The notes below the pieces were generated by a model that was not told the origin of the DNA, did no database searches, and saw only the letters and a program-made list of their open reading frames with translations. Source: DASUPK01 sp963821705 (GTDB lineage Bacteria; Actinomycetota; Thermoleophilia; Solirubrobacterales; 70-9). Taken from it: a stretch of 64,000 nt of DNA. A program made the translations under genes and the position numbers. Below are positions 51,507 through 61,451 of this stretch, piece after piece; position 1 is the first letter of the stretch, and each line of letters begins with the position of its first letter. The stretch is from contig CAWGEV010000007.1 of NCBI GenBank assembly GCA_963821705.1, positions 124,001-188,000 of the forward strand, read 5' to 3'.

Positions 51507-52637
51507 ATGAGGGCCGCCGTGATCGCCGCCTCGACCGCCTCGCAGACCGCCGCGCCGCGTCTCGCGGGCGCGCTGCTTCGCACACAGCCCGACAGCCGGC
51601 TGGCGACGCTCGCCGGGGAGGGATCCGAGGCGGCGTTCGAGGAGATCGTGCGGCGCCACCGCTCCGGGTTGGTCGCGTTCGCCGCCAGGATCTGCTCGCG
51701 CGACTCGGCGGACGACGTGGTCCAGGACTCGCTGGTCAAGGCCCATTCCGCGCTGATCCGCGGCGACCGGCCCGATGCTCCACAGGCCTGGCTGTTCAGG
51801 ATCGTCCGCAACACGGCGCTGAACGAGCTCCGCGACAACCGTGTCCATGAGCTCCTGGACGAGAACTTCGACGGTGTCGAGCAGCCACCCGAGGCGGCGG
51901 ATCGCCGACGCCGGCTGCGGACTCTCGTACAGGCGATGGGCGACCTGCCCCGCGCCCAGCGCGAGGCGCTGGTCCAACGCGAACTCGAGGGCAAGGGGCA
52001 CGACGAGATCGCGGCGGACCTCGAGGTCACTCCCGGTGCGGTTCGCCAGCTCATCTTCAGGGCACGTTCCGCTCTGCGCGCGGGCCTCGGCGCGCTGCTT
52101 CCCATGCAGCTGCTGCGGGCCGCCCTTCTGTCCGGCGCCGTGGACCAGACGAGCTCGGGTGCCGCGGCGACGGGGGCCGGAATCGCCGCCAAGCTCGGCA
52201 TCGGGGCGCTGCTCACCACCGGCGCGCTCGTGGCCGGGACCAACTCCGTCAAGTATCACGTCACACCGGCCGGCCATCGACAGCCCTCCGCGGCCAAGGC
52301 GGCGGACCCCACGACCGCATCCACGGCGTACGCGTCTCACCTGACGCGCAGCACCGCGACCGGCCTCCGCCATCAGGTGATCGTCGCCCCGAAGGCGGTC
52401 AACACGCAGCGCTCCTCGACACCGTCCACGCACCCGCCCGCCTCGACACCGCAGGGGCCGCACGGCGGCGGTGCCCAGGGCGGGTCGACGCCCCCAACCG
52501 GCGGGGCGGGAGGCGGGGGCGGCGGCATGCATCAGGACGCCGGGCCGATGGCTCAGACGTCCTCCGGCTCGAGCACGCGGGATTGCCCGAACGGCGGCAC
52601 CCGTGATCCTGGGACGGGCGCGGGAACCGTCCCTTAG
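51507..52637 (+). CDS. ECF sigma factor with C-terminal membrane anchor and exported tail
   Basis: A 376-residue protein. Residues 30-200 form an ECF sigma factor: region 2 'AFEEIVRRHRSGLVAFAARI' and 'DDVVQDSLVKAHSAL', then region 4 'LPRAQREALVQRELEGKGHD' with HTH 'EIAADLEVTPGAVRQLIFRA'. A probable membrane helix ('GIGALLTTGALVAGT') and a 130-residue Ser/Thr/Gly/Pro-rich tail follow, ending in 'DCPNGGT'. So the sigma factor seems tethered to the membrane with its tail outside, in place of a separate anti-sigma gene. No anti-sigma partner is adjacent. ATG 51507 follows GGGAAGGGGGG. Tethering is inferred. Confidence 0.88.
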   Translation: MRAAVIAASTASQTAAPRLAGALLRTQPDSRLATLAGEGSEAAFEEIVRRHRSGLVAFAARICSRDSADDVVQDSLVKAHSALIRGDRPDAPQAWLFRIVRNTALNELRDNRVHELLDENFDGVEQPPEAADRRRRLRTLVQAMGDLPRAQREALVQRELEGKGHDEIAADLEVTPGAVRQLIFRARSALRAGLGALLPMQLLRAALLSGAVDQTSSGAAATGAGIAAKLGIGALLTTGALVAGTNSVKYHVTPAGHRQPSAAKAADPTTASTAYASHLTRSTATGLRHQVIVAPKAVNTQRSSTPSTHPPASTPQGPHGGGAQGGSTPPTGGAGGGGGGMHQDAGPMAQTSSGSSTRDCPNGGTRDPGTGAGTVP

Positions 52638-52670
52638 CCGAGCGGACGGGCGGCCGGTCGCCCTACCGTC

Positions 52671-55409
52671 CTACTTGGCGGCCAGCCAGTCCTTGCCGAC
52701 GCCCACGTCGACCGCGAGCGGCGGGTCCAGCTCGAAGGCGCCGCACATCTCGCGCTCGACCAGCTCTGAGGCCGCCTCCATCTCGTCGGTGGGGCCCTCG
52801 AAGAGGAGCTCGTCGTGGATCTGGAGGACCAGACGGGTCTCGAGGTCCGATTCCTCGAGCGCTCGGTGGGCGCCGACCATCGCGATCTTGATGATGTCCG
52901 CCGAGGTGCCCTGGATCGGCATGTTGACCGCGAGCCGCTCCCCCTGGCCGCGGACCTGCGGGCGGCCGGAGCGCAGCTCGGGGATCGGGCGGCGGCGGCC
53001 GAGCAGGGTCTCGACGTAGCCGTTCTTCCTCGCGAACTCGATCGTCTCCTCGATGTAGCGCTTGACCGCGGGAAAGCGCTCGAAGTAGCGGTCGATGTAC
53101 TGGGCGGCCTCGTCCTGCTCGATGTTGAGGCGGTCCGCGAGGCCGTAGGCGGAGAGGCCGTACGCGATGCCGTAGTTGACCATCTTCGCCTTGGAGCGCT
53201 CGCCGGGGCTGACCTTCTTGGGGTCGGAGCCGAGGACCTCCGCGGCGGTCGCGGCGTGGATGTCCTCGCCGCGGGCGAAGATCTCCTTGAGGGCGTCCTC
53301 GCCCGCGATGTGGGCGAGGATCCGCAGTTCGATCTGGTTGTAGTCCGCGGAGAGCAGGCGGTGGCCGCGCGGCGCGACGAAGCAGGAGCGGATCGGGCGT
53401 CCCTCCTCGGTCCGGATCGGGATGTTCTGGAGGTTGGGGTTGGTGCTGGAGAGCCGGCCGGTGGCGGTCGCGGTCTGGTTGAAGGTGGTGTGGAGGCGGC
53501 CGGTGTCGGGGTCGATCAGCTCCGGCAGCGCGTCGAGGTAAGTGCTCTTCAGCTTGGTGAGCTCGCGCCACTGCTCGACCTTGGCGACGATCTCGTGTTC
53601 CTCGCGGATCTGGGAGAGGACGCGGGCGTCGGTCGAGAAGCCGGTCTTGCCGCGACGCTTCTTGGTGAGGCCCAGTTCGTCGAAGAAGACCTCGGCGAGC
53701 TGCTGCGGCGAACCGATCGTGAACTCGTGGCCGGCCAGCTCGAAGATCTCGGCCTGGAGCGTCTCGATGCGCTGCTCGAAGCCCTCTCCGATGTCCGCGA
53801 GGCGCTTCTGGTCGAGGAGGACGCCGGTCTGCTCCATCGCGGCGAGCACCTCGATCAGGGGCATCTCGACCTCGTCCATGAGGGGCTCGATCTTCTGTTC
53901 CTTCATTCCCTTGCGTTGGAGTTGGGCGATCTCCCAGACGAGACGGGCCTCCGCGGCGGGATCGGGCGGCGGCTCCTCCCCCAGCTCGAGCTGGTCGCCG
54001 TCGGGCGACTCCTCGGCCTTCGGCGCGGCGGCTAGGCCGCGCTGGGCCGAGATGTCGACCAGGTCGTAGGTCCGGCGGGCCGGGTCGAGGAGGTAGGCGC
54101 CGACCATCGTGTCGTGGCGGAGGCTGACGCCGCCCGGGCCGGCAGCGGCCAGGAGGCCGTGACGGGCGCCGCCTCCGAGGGTCTTCAGGTCGTGGCCGAT
54201 CACGCGGCGCTTGCCCAGGGACTCGGCGAGGGCCGCCAGGTCCGCGCACTCCCCCTCCACCAGCTTCTTGCCGTCGTAGCCCCCCCATAAGACGGGTCGC
54301 GCCTCGCCTTCGGCGTCGCCGCGCCCTCGCATCTCACCTGAGATCGCAAGGGCCACCTCGCCCTCGGCGAGGTCGCCGATGGAGCCCTCCTGTGCCGTGG
54401 CGTCGAGCTCCTCCTCGACCTTGGCGTCGGGGACGAAGTCCGCGCCGAGCTCCTCCTCGAGCCGCTGGAGGATCACGCGCAGCTCGAACTCACGCGCGAC
54501 CTCGCGGAGCCGGCTGCGGTCCATCTGCTTCGACATCAGCTCGTCGAGGTCGAGCTCGACGTCGATGTCGGTGATCGCCGTCGCCAGCTGCTTCGAGATG
54601 CGGGCGTCCTCGGCGTGGTTGGTCAGGTTCTCCTTGCGCTTGGCGCCGGTGATCTTGTCGATGTTCGCGAGGACGCCTTCGAGGTCGCCGTACTCCTGGA
54701 GGAGCTGGGCGGCGGTCTTGTCGCCGATGCCGGGGACGCCGGGAATGTTGTCCGAGGTGTCGCCCTTCAGACCGATCAGGTCGGTGACCAGCTCGGGCGG
54801 GACGCCGTAGCGCTCGATGACGCCATCGCGGTCGTAGATCTTGGTATCGGTGACGCCCCGGGAGGTGGTCATGACGCGGACCCTGTCCTCGACCAGTTGG
54901 TAGACGTCGCGATCGCCGGAGACCACCATCACGGGGAGGTCCTGCTCGCGGGCCCGCGTGGTGAGGGAGGCGATGACGTCGTCGGCCTCATAGCCGTCCA
55001 CCTTGATGTTGGTGAAGCCGAACGCGTCGGCCAGCGGCATGAGGTGGGGCCACTGGTCGCGGAGGAGGTCGGGGCGGGGCTTGCGCTGGGACTTGTAGGG
55101 CTCGTAGGTCTTCTCCCGGCCCGACCAGCCGGCGTCCCAGCAGACCACCACCGCGGAGGGGTCGTGGTCGATCAGCATCTTCGCGAACATCGAGGCCAGG
55201 CCGTAGATCGCGTTGGTCGGGCGGCCGTCGTGGGTGGCGATCGACTCGGGCAGGGCGAAAAAAGCACGGTAGGCGAGCGAGTTGCCGTCGATCAGGAAGA
55301 GCTCGCCGGGCTTCTGCTTCGCCTTCGGGCCCTTGGCCGGGGCCTTCTTGCCCTCAGCGGCAGCCTTCTTGCCCTTTGCAGGGGTCTTCTTCCGGGTCGT
55401 AGTGGGCAC
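52671..55409 (-). CDS. polA: DNA polymerase I
   Basis: A 912-residue repair polymerase. After a Lys/Ala-rich N-terminal extension (1-30) come a 5'-3' exonuclease domain ('LFLIDGNSLAYRAFFALP', 'DRDVYQLVEDRVRVMTT', 'LKGDTSDNIPGVPGIGDKTA'), a degenerate 3'-5' exonuclease domain lacking the first acidic DxE motif (so probably no proofreading), and the polymerase domain. Polymerase motifs are A 'LLSADYNQIELRILAHI', B 'RSKAKMVNYGIAYGLSAYGL' with Tyr at the dideoxy-selectivity position, and C 'LVLQIHDELLFE'. A TATGAT box lies 6 nt before GTG 55409. Confidence 0.98.
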   Translation of the reverse strand: MPTTTRKKTPAKGKKAAAEGKKAPAKGPKAKQKPGELFLIDGNSLAYRAFFALPESIATHDGRPTNAIYGLASMFAKMLIDHDPSAVVVCWDAGWSGREKTYEPYKSQRKPRPDLLRDQWPHLMPLADAFGFTNIKVDGYEADDVIASLTTRAREQDLPVMVVSGDRDVYQLVEDRVRVMTTSRGVTDTKIYDRDGVIERYGVPPELVTDLIGLKGDTSDNIPGVPGIGDKTAAQLLQEYGDLEGVLANIDKITGAKRKENLTNHAEDARISKQLATAITDIDVELDLDELMSKQMDRSRLREVAREFELRVILQRLEEELGADFVPDAKVEEELDATAQEGSIGDLAEGEVALAISGEMRGRGDAEGEARPVLWGGYDGKKLVEGECADLAALAESLGKRRVIGHDLKTLGGGARHGLLAAAGPGGVSLRHDTMVGAYLLDPARRTYDLVDISAQRGLAAAPKAEESPDGDQLELGEEPPPDPAAEARLVWEIAQLQRKGMKEQKIEPLMDEVEMPLIEVLAAMEQTGVLLDQKRLADIGEGFEQRIETLQAEIFELAGHEFTIGSPQQLAEVFFDELGLTKKRRGKTGFSTDARVLSQIREEHEIVAKVEQWRELTKLKSTYLDALPELIDPDTGRLHTTFNQTATATGRLSSTNPNLQNIPIRTEEGRPIRSCFVAPRGHRLLSADYNQIELRILAHIAGEDALKEIFARGEDIHAATAAEVLGSDPKKVSPGERSKAKMVNYGIAYGLSAYGLADRLNIEQDEAAQYIDRYFERFPAVKRYIEETIEFARKNGYVETLLGRRRPIPELRSGRPQVRGQGERLAVNMPIQGTSADIIKIAMVGAHRALEESDLETRLVLQIHDELLFEGPTDEMEAASELVEREMCGAFELDPPLAVDVGVGKDWLAAK

Positions 55410-55415
55410 GTGTCC

Positions 55416-55421
55416 ATCATA
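55416..55421 (-). promoter_or_regulatory. -10 box (TATGAT) for polA
   Basis: TATGAT on the minus strand ends 6 nt before GTG 55409, predicting a leaderless polA mRNA. Confidence 0.6.
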
Positions 55422-55484
55422 GGTTGGGGCTCAGAGACCTCTGGCCGAGCAGGGCCCGCAAGACCGCAACGACGGAGGATCGCC

Positions 55485-56342
55485 TCAAGTGAACAGAGGT
55501 GCGGGGCTCAGCAGACCGCACAGCGCCTCGACTACGGTGGTCCTCTCCTCAACCTGCCGGTGGGTGAATCGGAGCACTCGATATCCCAGGCTCTGAAGGT
55601 GGACATCCCGGGCCCGGTCTGATTCGAACGCCGAGCGACCCGCGTGATGCCGGAACCCGTCGGTTTCGACGATCAGATGGCGGTCCGGCCAGAGGAAGTC
55701 GACCTCATACCCGCCCACCCGGGCGTTGACCTCCGGCTGGGGAAGCCGGTGGCGTCGACAGAGGGCGACGAAGCGACGCTCCAGTTCGCTGCGGGTGAGG
55801 TCGGCGTCACGCAGCTGGTCGGACCGGATCAAGCGGAGATCGAGGGCCCGGCGAAGCGCCCGGCGGTACACCTGCCGGGGAACGGCGCGGTGGAGGTCGC
55901 GGAGGGTCCGGCTTGGCGTCGTGACCCCGATGCCGTTGCGGCGAGTCATGACTCGAGGAGCAAGCGTGAACGAGCGGTGCACCGTCACACCAACTCGCTT
56001 TCGGCGCCCGCCATCACCCGAAACGGTCACGTCGACGAACCCTGCTGGGGAAGGCAGCAGGCCCCACAGCGCTGCAGCACTTCGATGGCTGATCACGGCA
56101 CATTGCCCCAGAGCCAGAACCGCGGCCATGCACCTGCCTTCAAAGCTGAGGTTGGTGTGTCCGACCGCATACACACCGCGATGAATACGGTGCAGCCGGC
56201 CATTCTGGACACGCCGGGAGATGCTCCGGTGGTCGATCCCGGCGGTGCGGAGCTGGCGTGAGCTCACGACCCCGTGCTGTCGGGCAGCGAGCCTGGCCAA
56301 CACAACATCGGTATTGGCGCGTTCCGCCCGCATACCGGGCAT
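55485..56342 (-). CDS. AbiEi-like antitoxin domain fused to DUF559 nuclease-fold domain
   Basis: A protein of about 285 residues. The N-terminal winged helix ('RLAARQHGVVSSRQLRTAGI' and 'RVQNGRLHRIHRGVYAV') is the AbiEi-type antitoxin/regulator domain. The C-terminal part ('GGYEVDFLWPDRHLIVETDG', then 'DRARDVHLQSLGYRVLRF') is DUF559, a PD-(D/E)xK fold related to Vsr endonuclease. No AbiEii nucleotidyltransferase toxin is adjacent. The combination is common but its function is unproven. ATG 56342 is chosen; ATG 56333 and 56402 are alternatives. The frame to 56498 would overlap the malic enzyme start. Confidence 0.82.
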   Translation of the reverse strand: MPGMRAERANTDVVLARLAARQHGVVSSRQLRTAGIDHRSISRRVQNGRLHRIHRGVYAVGHTNLSFEGRCMAAVLALGQCAVISHRSAAALWGLLPSPAGFVDVTVSGDGGRRKRVGVTVHRSFTLAPRVMTRRNGIGVTTPSRTLRDLHRAVPRQVYRRALRRALDLRLIRSDQLRDADLTRSELERRFVALCRRHRLPQPEVNARVGGYEVDFLWPDRHLIVETDGFRHHAGRSAFESDRARDVHLQSLGYRVLRFTHRQVEERTTVVEALCGLLSPAPLFT

Positions 56343-56465
56343 AAGGCGCCAACTCCGGTCCCTCTCCCCTTCATTGCGGGTGTTCGTCCCGCGCAGGCAC
56401 ATGTAGGCGGCGGCGCCGGCCTTCACTGCCGGTGTTGTGCCTGACGGCCGCCGCAGGCTCCCCCC

Positions 56466-56471
56466 TATGAT
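56466..56471 (+). promoter_or_regulatory. -10 box (TATGAT) for malic enzyme
   Basis: TATGAT ends 9 nt before ATG 56481, giving a leader of at most a few bases. Confidence 0.45.
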
Positions 56472-56480
56472 CAGCGCCCG

Positions 56481-57962
<1,482 letters not shown>

Positions 57963-57974
57963 ACCGCGCTCGGG

Positions 57975-58658
57975 TCAGCGCGAGACCGGGCTGTACGCAT
58001 CGACCGAGGTCGGCACCCCGGCGGCGAACGCAGCGTTCAGGGTCTCGGCGTCGTTGCGCTGCCGGCAGAAGAAGCAGAACTTGTAGGTGTCGTCTCCGGT
58101 GACGGGATCGGCGATTTCGGCGATCAGGGTCGAGAGCCCGTGCTCCGCGGTGCCGAGCCGCTCCTCGAAGTCCCTGCCGTAGTCGTGGTAGTGGCCGTAC
58201 TCGCCGCTGGGCTCGTCGACGTGCGTCGACCTCTCGTCGGTGAGCCCCGAGGCGAACGTGATGTGGAGGATCAGGATCTCCGAGCCGATCCGGACCAGCT
58301 CGCCGAACGCCCCGCGGTCGTCCTTGACGAACTCGAGCACGAGGCTGAGGCTGATGAAGTCGTAGCTGTCCGGCGGGCGGTCGATCGCCTGCAGGTCGAG
58401 GCTGTTCTCGCCACCGTACGTCGATCCCTCGTAGCTTCCGAACCAGGACTGCTCCAGAGATGAATCCGGGGCGAACTGGAGCGCGCGGCGCCAGGCGAGC
58501 ATCGGCTCGGGGATCAGCATGAAGGCGCGCCGCAGGGCGCGGTGGCGCTCCAGCGAGTCGCACTTGACGCAGCGAGGTGGGCCTCCGTCGGGGCCCAGGC
58601 GTCCGCGTGGACCGGGCGCGAACTCCGCCCCCCCACAGATGTTGCACAGGGCAACCAC
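57975..58658 (-). CDS. methyltransferase-like protein with N-terminal zinc ribbon
   Basis: A protein of about 227 residues. 'CNICGGAEF' and 'RCVKCDSLERHRAL' form a four-Cys ribbon. A class I methyltransferase-like domain follows, with 'YDFISLSLVLEFVKDDRGAF' as the motif IV region, 'LVRIGSEILILHITFASG', and 'HYHDYGRDFEERL' near the end. This layout is found in enzymes of glycan and surface-polymer clusters. The usual glycine loop is weak ('SWFGSYEGSTYGGENSLDLQ'). GTG 58658 is chosen, with TAGGCT 10 nt upstream; GTG 58682 is the alternative. Confidence 0.82.
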   Translation of the reverse strand: MVALCNICGGAEFAPGPRGRLGPDGGPPRCVKCDSLERHRALRRAFMLIPEPMLAWRRALQFAPDSSLEQSWFGSYEGSTYGGENSLDLQAIDRPPDSYDFISLSLVLEFVKDDRGAFGELVRIGSEILILHITFASGLTDERSTHVDEPSGEYGHYHDYGRDFEERLGTAEHGLSTLIAEIADPVTGDDTYKFCFFCRQRNDAETLNAAFAAGVPTSVDAYSPVSR

Positions 58659-58668
58659 CTCGTGGCGT

Positions 58669-58674
58669 AGCCTA
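58669..58674 (-). promoter_or_regulatory. -10 box (TAGGCT) for the methyltransferase gene
   Basis: TAGGCT on the minus strand ends 10 nt before GTG 58658, in the 39-bp divergent gap with the 912-residue fusion gene. Confidence 0.35.
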
Positions 58675-58697
58675 GCTCGCACCTGGAGCTGACCTTT

Positions 58698-61436
58698 GTG
58701 GACGTGATCGATCTCGAGTGGACTCCGCTGAAGGGAGCGAAGGCTTACCGCTTGACCGTCACGGACGCGAACAGCGGTGAGACTCTCGCCCGCTCAGGGT
58801 CCCTGACCGAACCGCAATATGCGCTCGAGCCGTCCATCGCGAACGGCCGTGAGATCCTGGCCAAGCTGGAGGTGCTGGGCGAGGGTGCCGAGGAATCCGA
58901 GTGGAAGGAGGCGGGCCCCCCGGCAAGGCTGCCGCTCCCCGATCCCGGCGGACGGGCCACAACCCTTCGCTGGGAGGGCATCAGCCCCGTGCACCGGCTC
59001 GTGATCGCCGACCAGACTGCGGGGAGGACCGTGTTCAAGCAGCCGGTGCTCGGCACGAGCTTCCCGTACACACCCTCGCCCGCTGAGCGGGGACACGAAC
59101 TCGTCATGCGCGTTCATGGCCGACGGGATGGCGACTGGGACGAGGGGACCGAGTGGCGGCCCCTGCCGCTGTCCATCCTGCTGGGAGACCGGCGGGATCC
59201 GCCGCCACCGATCGAGCCCGGACAGGAGCCGGCAGTCCTCCTCGCCTTCACGATCGACACCGAGGGGTGGATCGTGCGCCAAAACGATCCGGACCCGGCG
59301 AAGACGATCGACGAGCTGGTCTTCGGCGATTTCGGCAATTCCGAGCAGAACGGGATCGGGCTGCACATGGATCTGCTCGAGCACTTCGGGTTCCGGGGCT
59401 GCTTCTTCGTCGACGTGCTCTTCGAGTACCAGTACGGCCAGGAGGCCCTCGAGCGGACGATCGAGGCGATCGCGGGCCGTGGCCACGAGATCCAGCTCCA
59501 CCTCCACGACGAGCACCTGCGGCGTGCCGAGGACCCCGCCCTGCGTGCGCTGGCCGGCGATCTCCTCCGCAAGGACCGCGACAGCTTTCGCCGGCTGTTC
59601 GAGCTGAGCGTCGAGCTCTTCGAGCGCCGGACCGGGAGGCCTCCGCTCGCCTATCGGGCGGGCGGCTATCGGATCACCGACGATCACTTCCCGGTACTGG
59701 AGGAATTCGGCATCCAGATCGACTCCTCGGTCAACGCGTACTGGAACTCGCGGGTCTCCGAGTGGATGAAGACGCGGACGCAGCCCTATTGGGTCGGGGA
59801 GGTGCTCGAGCTGCCCCCCACCTGGACCCTGCTGCGGGACGATCGCTCCGCCCCGGAGACGCGCTCCTTCGCGCCCAACGCCACGGCGGGCGACCCGGTT
59901 TCCGGGATGCCGGCATCCACGACGGGGGTGCCGCGGGTGGCGACCTACGTCTCGCACTCCTGTGAGCTGATGCGGGTGATCCGGGATCTGAGCCCGGAGG
60001 CCATGGCCGCCTACGAGCGGACGCTCCGCTCCGCGGTTCCGGCCGAGATCGCCGATCGGGTGATGCACGAGCTGGGTGAGAATCCACGATTGATCGACGG
60101 CCGCGTGGACGATGAGCTCGTCTTCCGGGTCGCCGGGATCCTGCGCCGGATCGCCGACCGCGAGGACGCTCGCTGCGTCACGCTCACGGAGCTTCGTGAC
60201 CTGTCCGCCGGCTTTCCCCGCGAGCGGCGTCGCGAGCCGGTCGATCCCGTGCCGGTGATCGATCGTCCGCATCGGGCGTCCACCGTGACCGGGACCCGCG
60301 TCTACTCGGAGGGGCTCCTGGAGCGCCTCACCTCCAGCGATGGCGACGATCCGTTCCCCGGCCGATCGGCCGACGAGGCGATCACCTCCCTGGTCAACGC
60401 CGACATCGCCTGGCGGGACAGCGAGGTTGCCCTGATCGCCGAGCGCTCGCCCGCCGTGTCGGCCTGGCTCGAGAGAAGGGGCGTCGCTCGGGTGGCGCAT
60501 TTCGAGCAGCCCGAGCCAGAGGCCGCCGGCGAGTTCGACGTCGTGATCTGGCCGGCCGGCTTCGAGCGCTGCCCGCCCACCGAGCTGCGCGGCCGGCTCG
60601 ACGCCGCGGCCGCGATGCTTCGCGACGACGGCGCCCTGCTGCTTCGGGTCCGGACCCTGGGCCTGGCCTCGCCGCTCGAGCGCAACGGCCACCCTCCCCT
60701 GGCCGAGCTGCTATTCCCGAGCTACGGGGCGGCCGACGTGACCGCGTGGGACGCGACCACGTTCTCCGCCTGGTTCGCGAACCAGGGCTTCGGGGCCGTC
60801 GCCGAGCACCGTGTTCCGCGCAGCGGCATCGAGCTGGCCGAGCTCGAGCGCTTCGCGGACAAGCTCGGCGCGATCCCAGGTTCCGAGCTTCATGTCGACG
60901 CCGTCGACTTCACCCTGCGACGCTCCGGCCCCGAGCCGGTCGAGGAGCCCTCGGGAAACGGGCCCGAGCCCGCGACCCGCGGGGAAGCCGCGCGGCTGCT
61001 CGACCGCTTCCACGTGGTCGCCCCCGGCGACGATGTCCTCGAGATCGCGGTGCCCGGTGGAGAGCCGCTGGAGCCGCCCGCGGCCGACGACGTCGTCTTC
61101 AACACGGCGGGGCCCGAGAGCCTGCTCTCCCCCGAGCTCGAGGCCGAGAGCAACGACGTGATCGTCTGCTCCGAGACACTCGAGGAGATCAACCTGGAGA
61201 GGCTCGAGGAGGCCTGCGCGAGCCTCTACCAGGTGCTGCGACCCGGGGGCCAGCTGCTCCTCAGGATCGCCGAGGAGGCGGCGGGCCCGGCCACGGTCAC
61301 CACGATCCTGGTGGGCCTGCTTCGAGTCGGATTCGAGCTGCTCGCCGCCGATCGCTCCGGGGCCGCCCTCGATTGCAGGCTGGTGCGGCCCCTCGAGCTC
61401 CAGGACATCACCAGGTTCTCCGGGCTCCCCGCCTGA
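58698..61436 (+). CDS. multi-domain polysaccharide-deacetylase-like / double methyltransferase-like fusion
   Basis: A 912-residue protein without signal peptide or membrane helix. Residues 1-165 are two beta-sandwich (fibronectin-like) units. Residues 178-510 form a carbohydrate esterase 4-like barrel: 'LLAFTIDTEG' with Asp187, 'GHEIQLHLHDEHLR' with His268 and His270, 'LAYRAGGYRITDDHF', and 'VATYVSHSCEL' with His420. Residues about 560-740 and 755-912 resemble two methyltransferase folds ('AAGEFDVVIWPAGFE' and 'LLRDDGALLLRV', then 'DDVLEIAVPGGEPLE' and 'LRPGGQLLLRIAEE') but lack the glycine-rich SAM loop. Neighbours are a flippase and methyltransferases, so it probably acts inside the cell on a surface glycan. 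The domain assembly is unfamiliar to me. Confidence 0.85.
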   Translation: MDVIDLEWTPLKGAKAYRLTVTDANSGETLARSGSLTEPQYALEPSIANGREILAKLEVLGEGAEESEWKEAGPPARLPLPDPGGRATTLRWEGISPVHRLVIADQTAGRTVFKQPVLGTSFPYTPSPAERGHELVMRVHGRRDGDWDEGTEWRPLPLSILLGDRRDPPPPIEPGQEPAVLLAFTIDTEGWIVRQNDPDPAKTIDELVFGDFGNSEQNGIGLHMDLLEHFGFRGCFFVDVLFEYQYGQEALERTIEAIAGRGHEIQLHLHDEHLRRAEDPALRALAGDLLRKDRDSFRRLFELSVELFERRTGRPPLAYRAGGYRITDDHFPVLEEFGIQIDSSVNAYWNSRVSEWMKTRTQPYWVGEVLELPPTWTLLRDDRSAPETRSFAPNATAGDPVSGMPASTTGVPRVATYVSHSCELMRVIRDLSPEAMAAYERTLRSAVPAEIADRVMHELGENPRLIDGRVDDELVFRVAGILRRIADREDARCVTLTELRDLSAGFPRERRREPVDPVPVIDRPHRASTVTGTRVYSEGLLERLTSSDGDDPFPGRSADEAITSLVNADIAWRDSEVALIAERSPAVSAWLERRGVARVAHFEQPEPEAAGEFDVVIWPAGFERCPPTELRGRLDAAAAMLRDDGALLLRVRTLGLASPLERNGHPPLAELLFPSYGAADVTAWDATTFSAWFANQGFGAVAEHRVPRSGIELAELERFADKLGAIPGSELHVDAVDFTLRRSGPEPVEEPSGNGPEPATRGEAARLLDRFHVVAPGDDVLEIAVPGGEPLEPPAADDVVFNTAGPESLLSPELEAESNDVIVCSETLEEINLERLEEACASLYQVLRPGGQLLLRIAEEAAGPATVTTILVGLLRVGFELLAADRSGAALDCRLVRPLELQDITRFSGLPA

Positions 61437-61451
61437 GCCCGGCCCGCGGCC

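Noticed and set aside
50990..52252. A 420-residue version of the YdcZ transporter
   Set aside because: The N-terminal part is antisense to the sigma-factor gene; ATG 51427 gives the normal family length.
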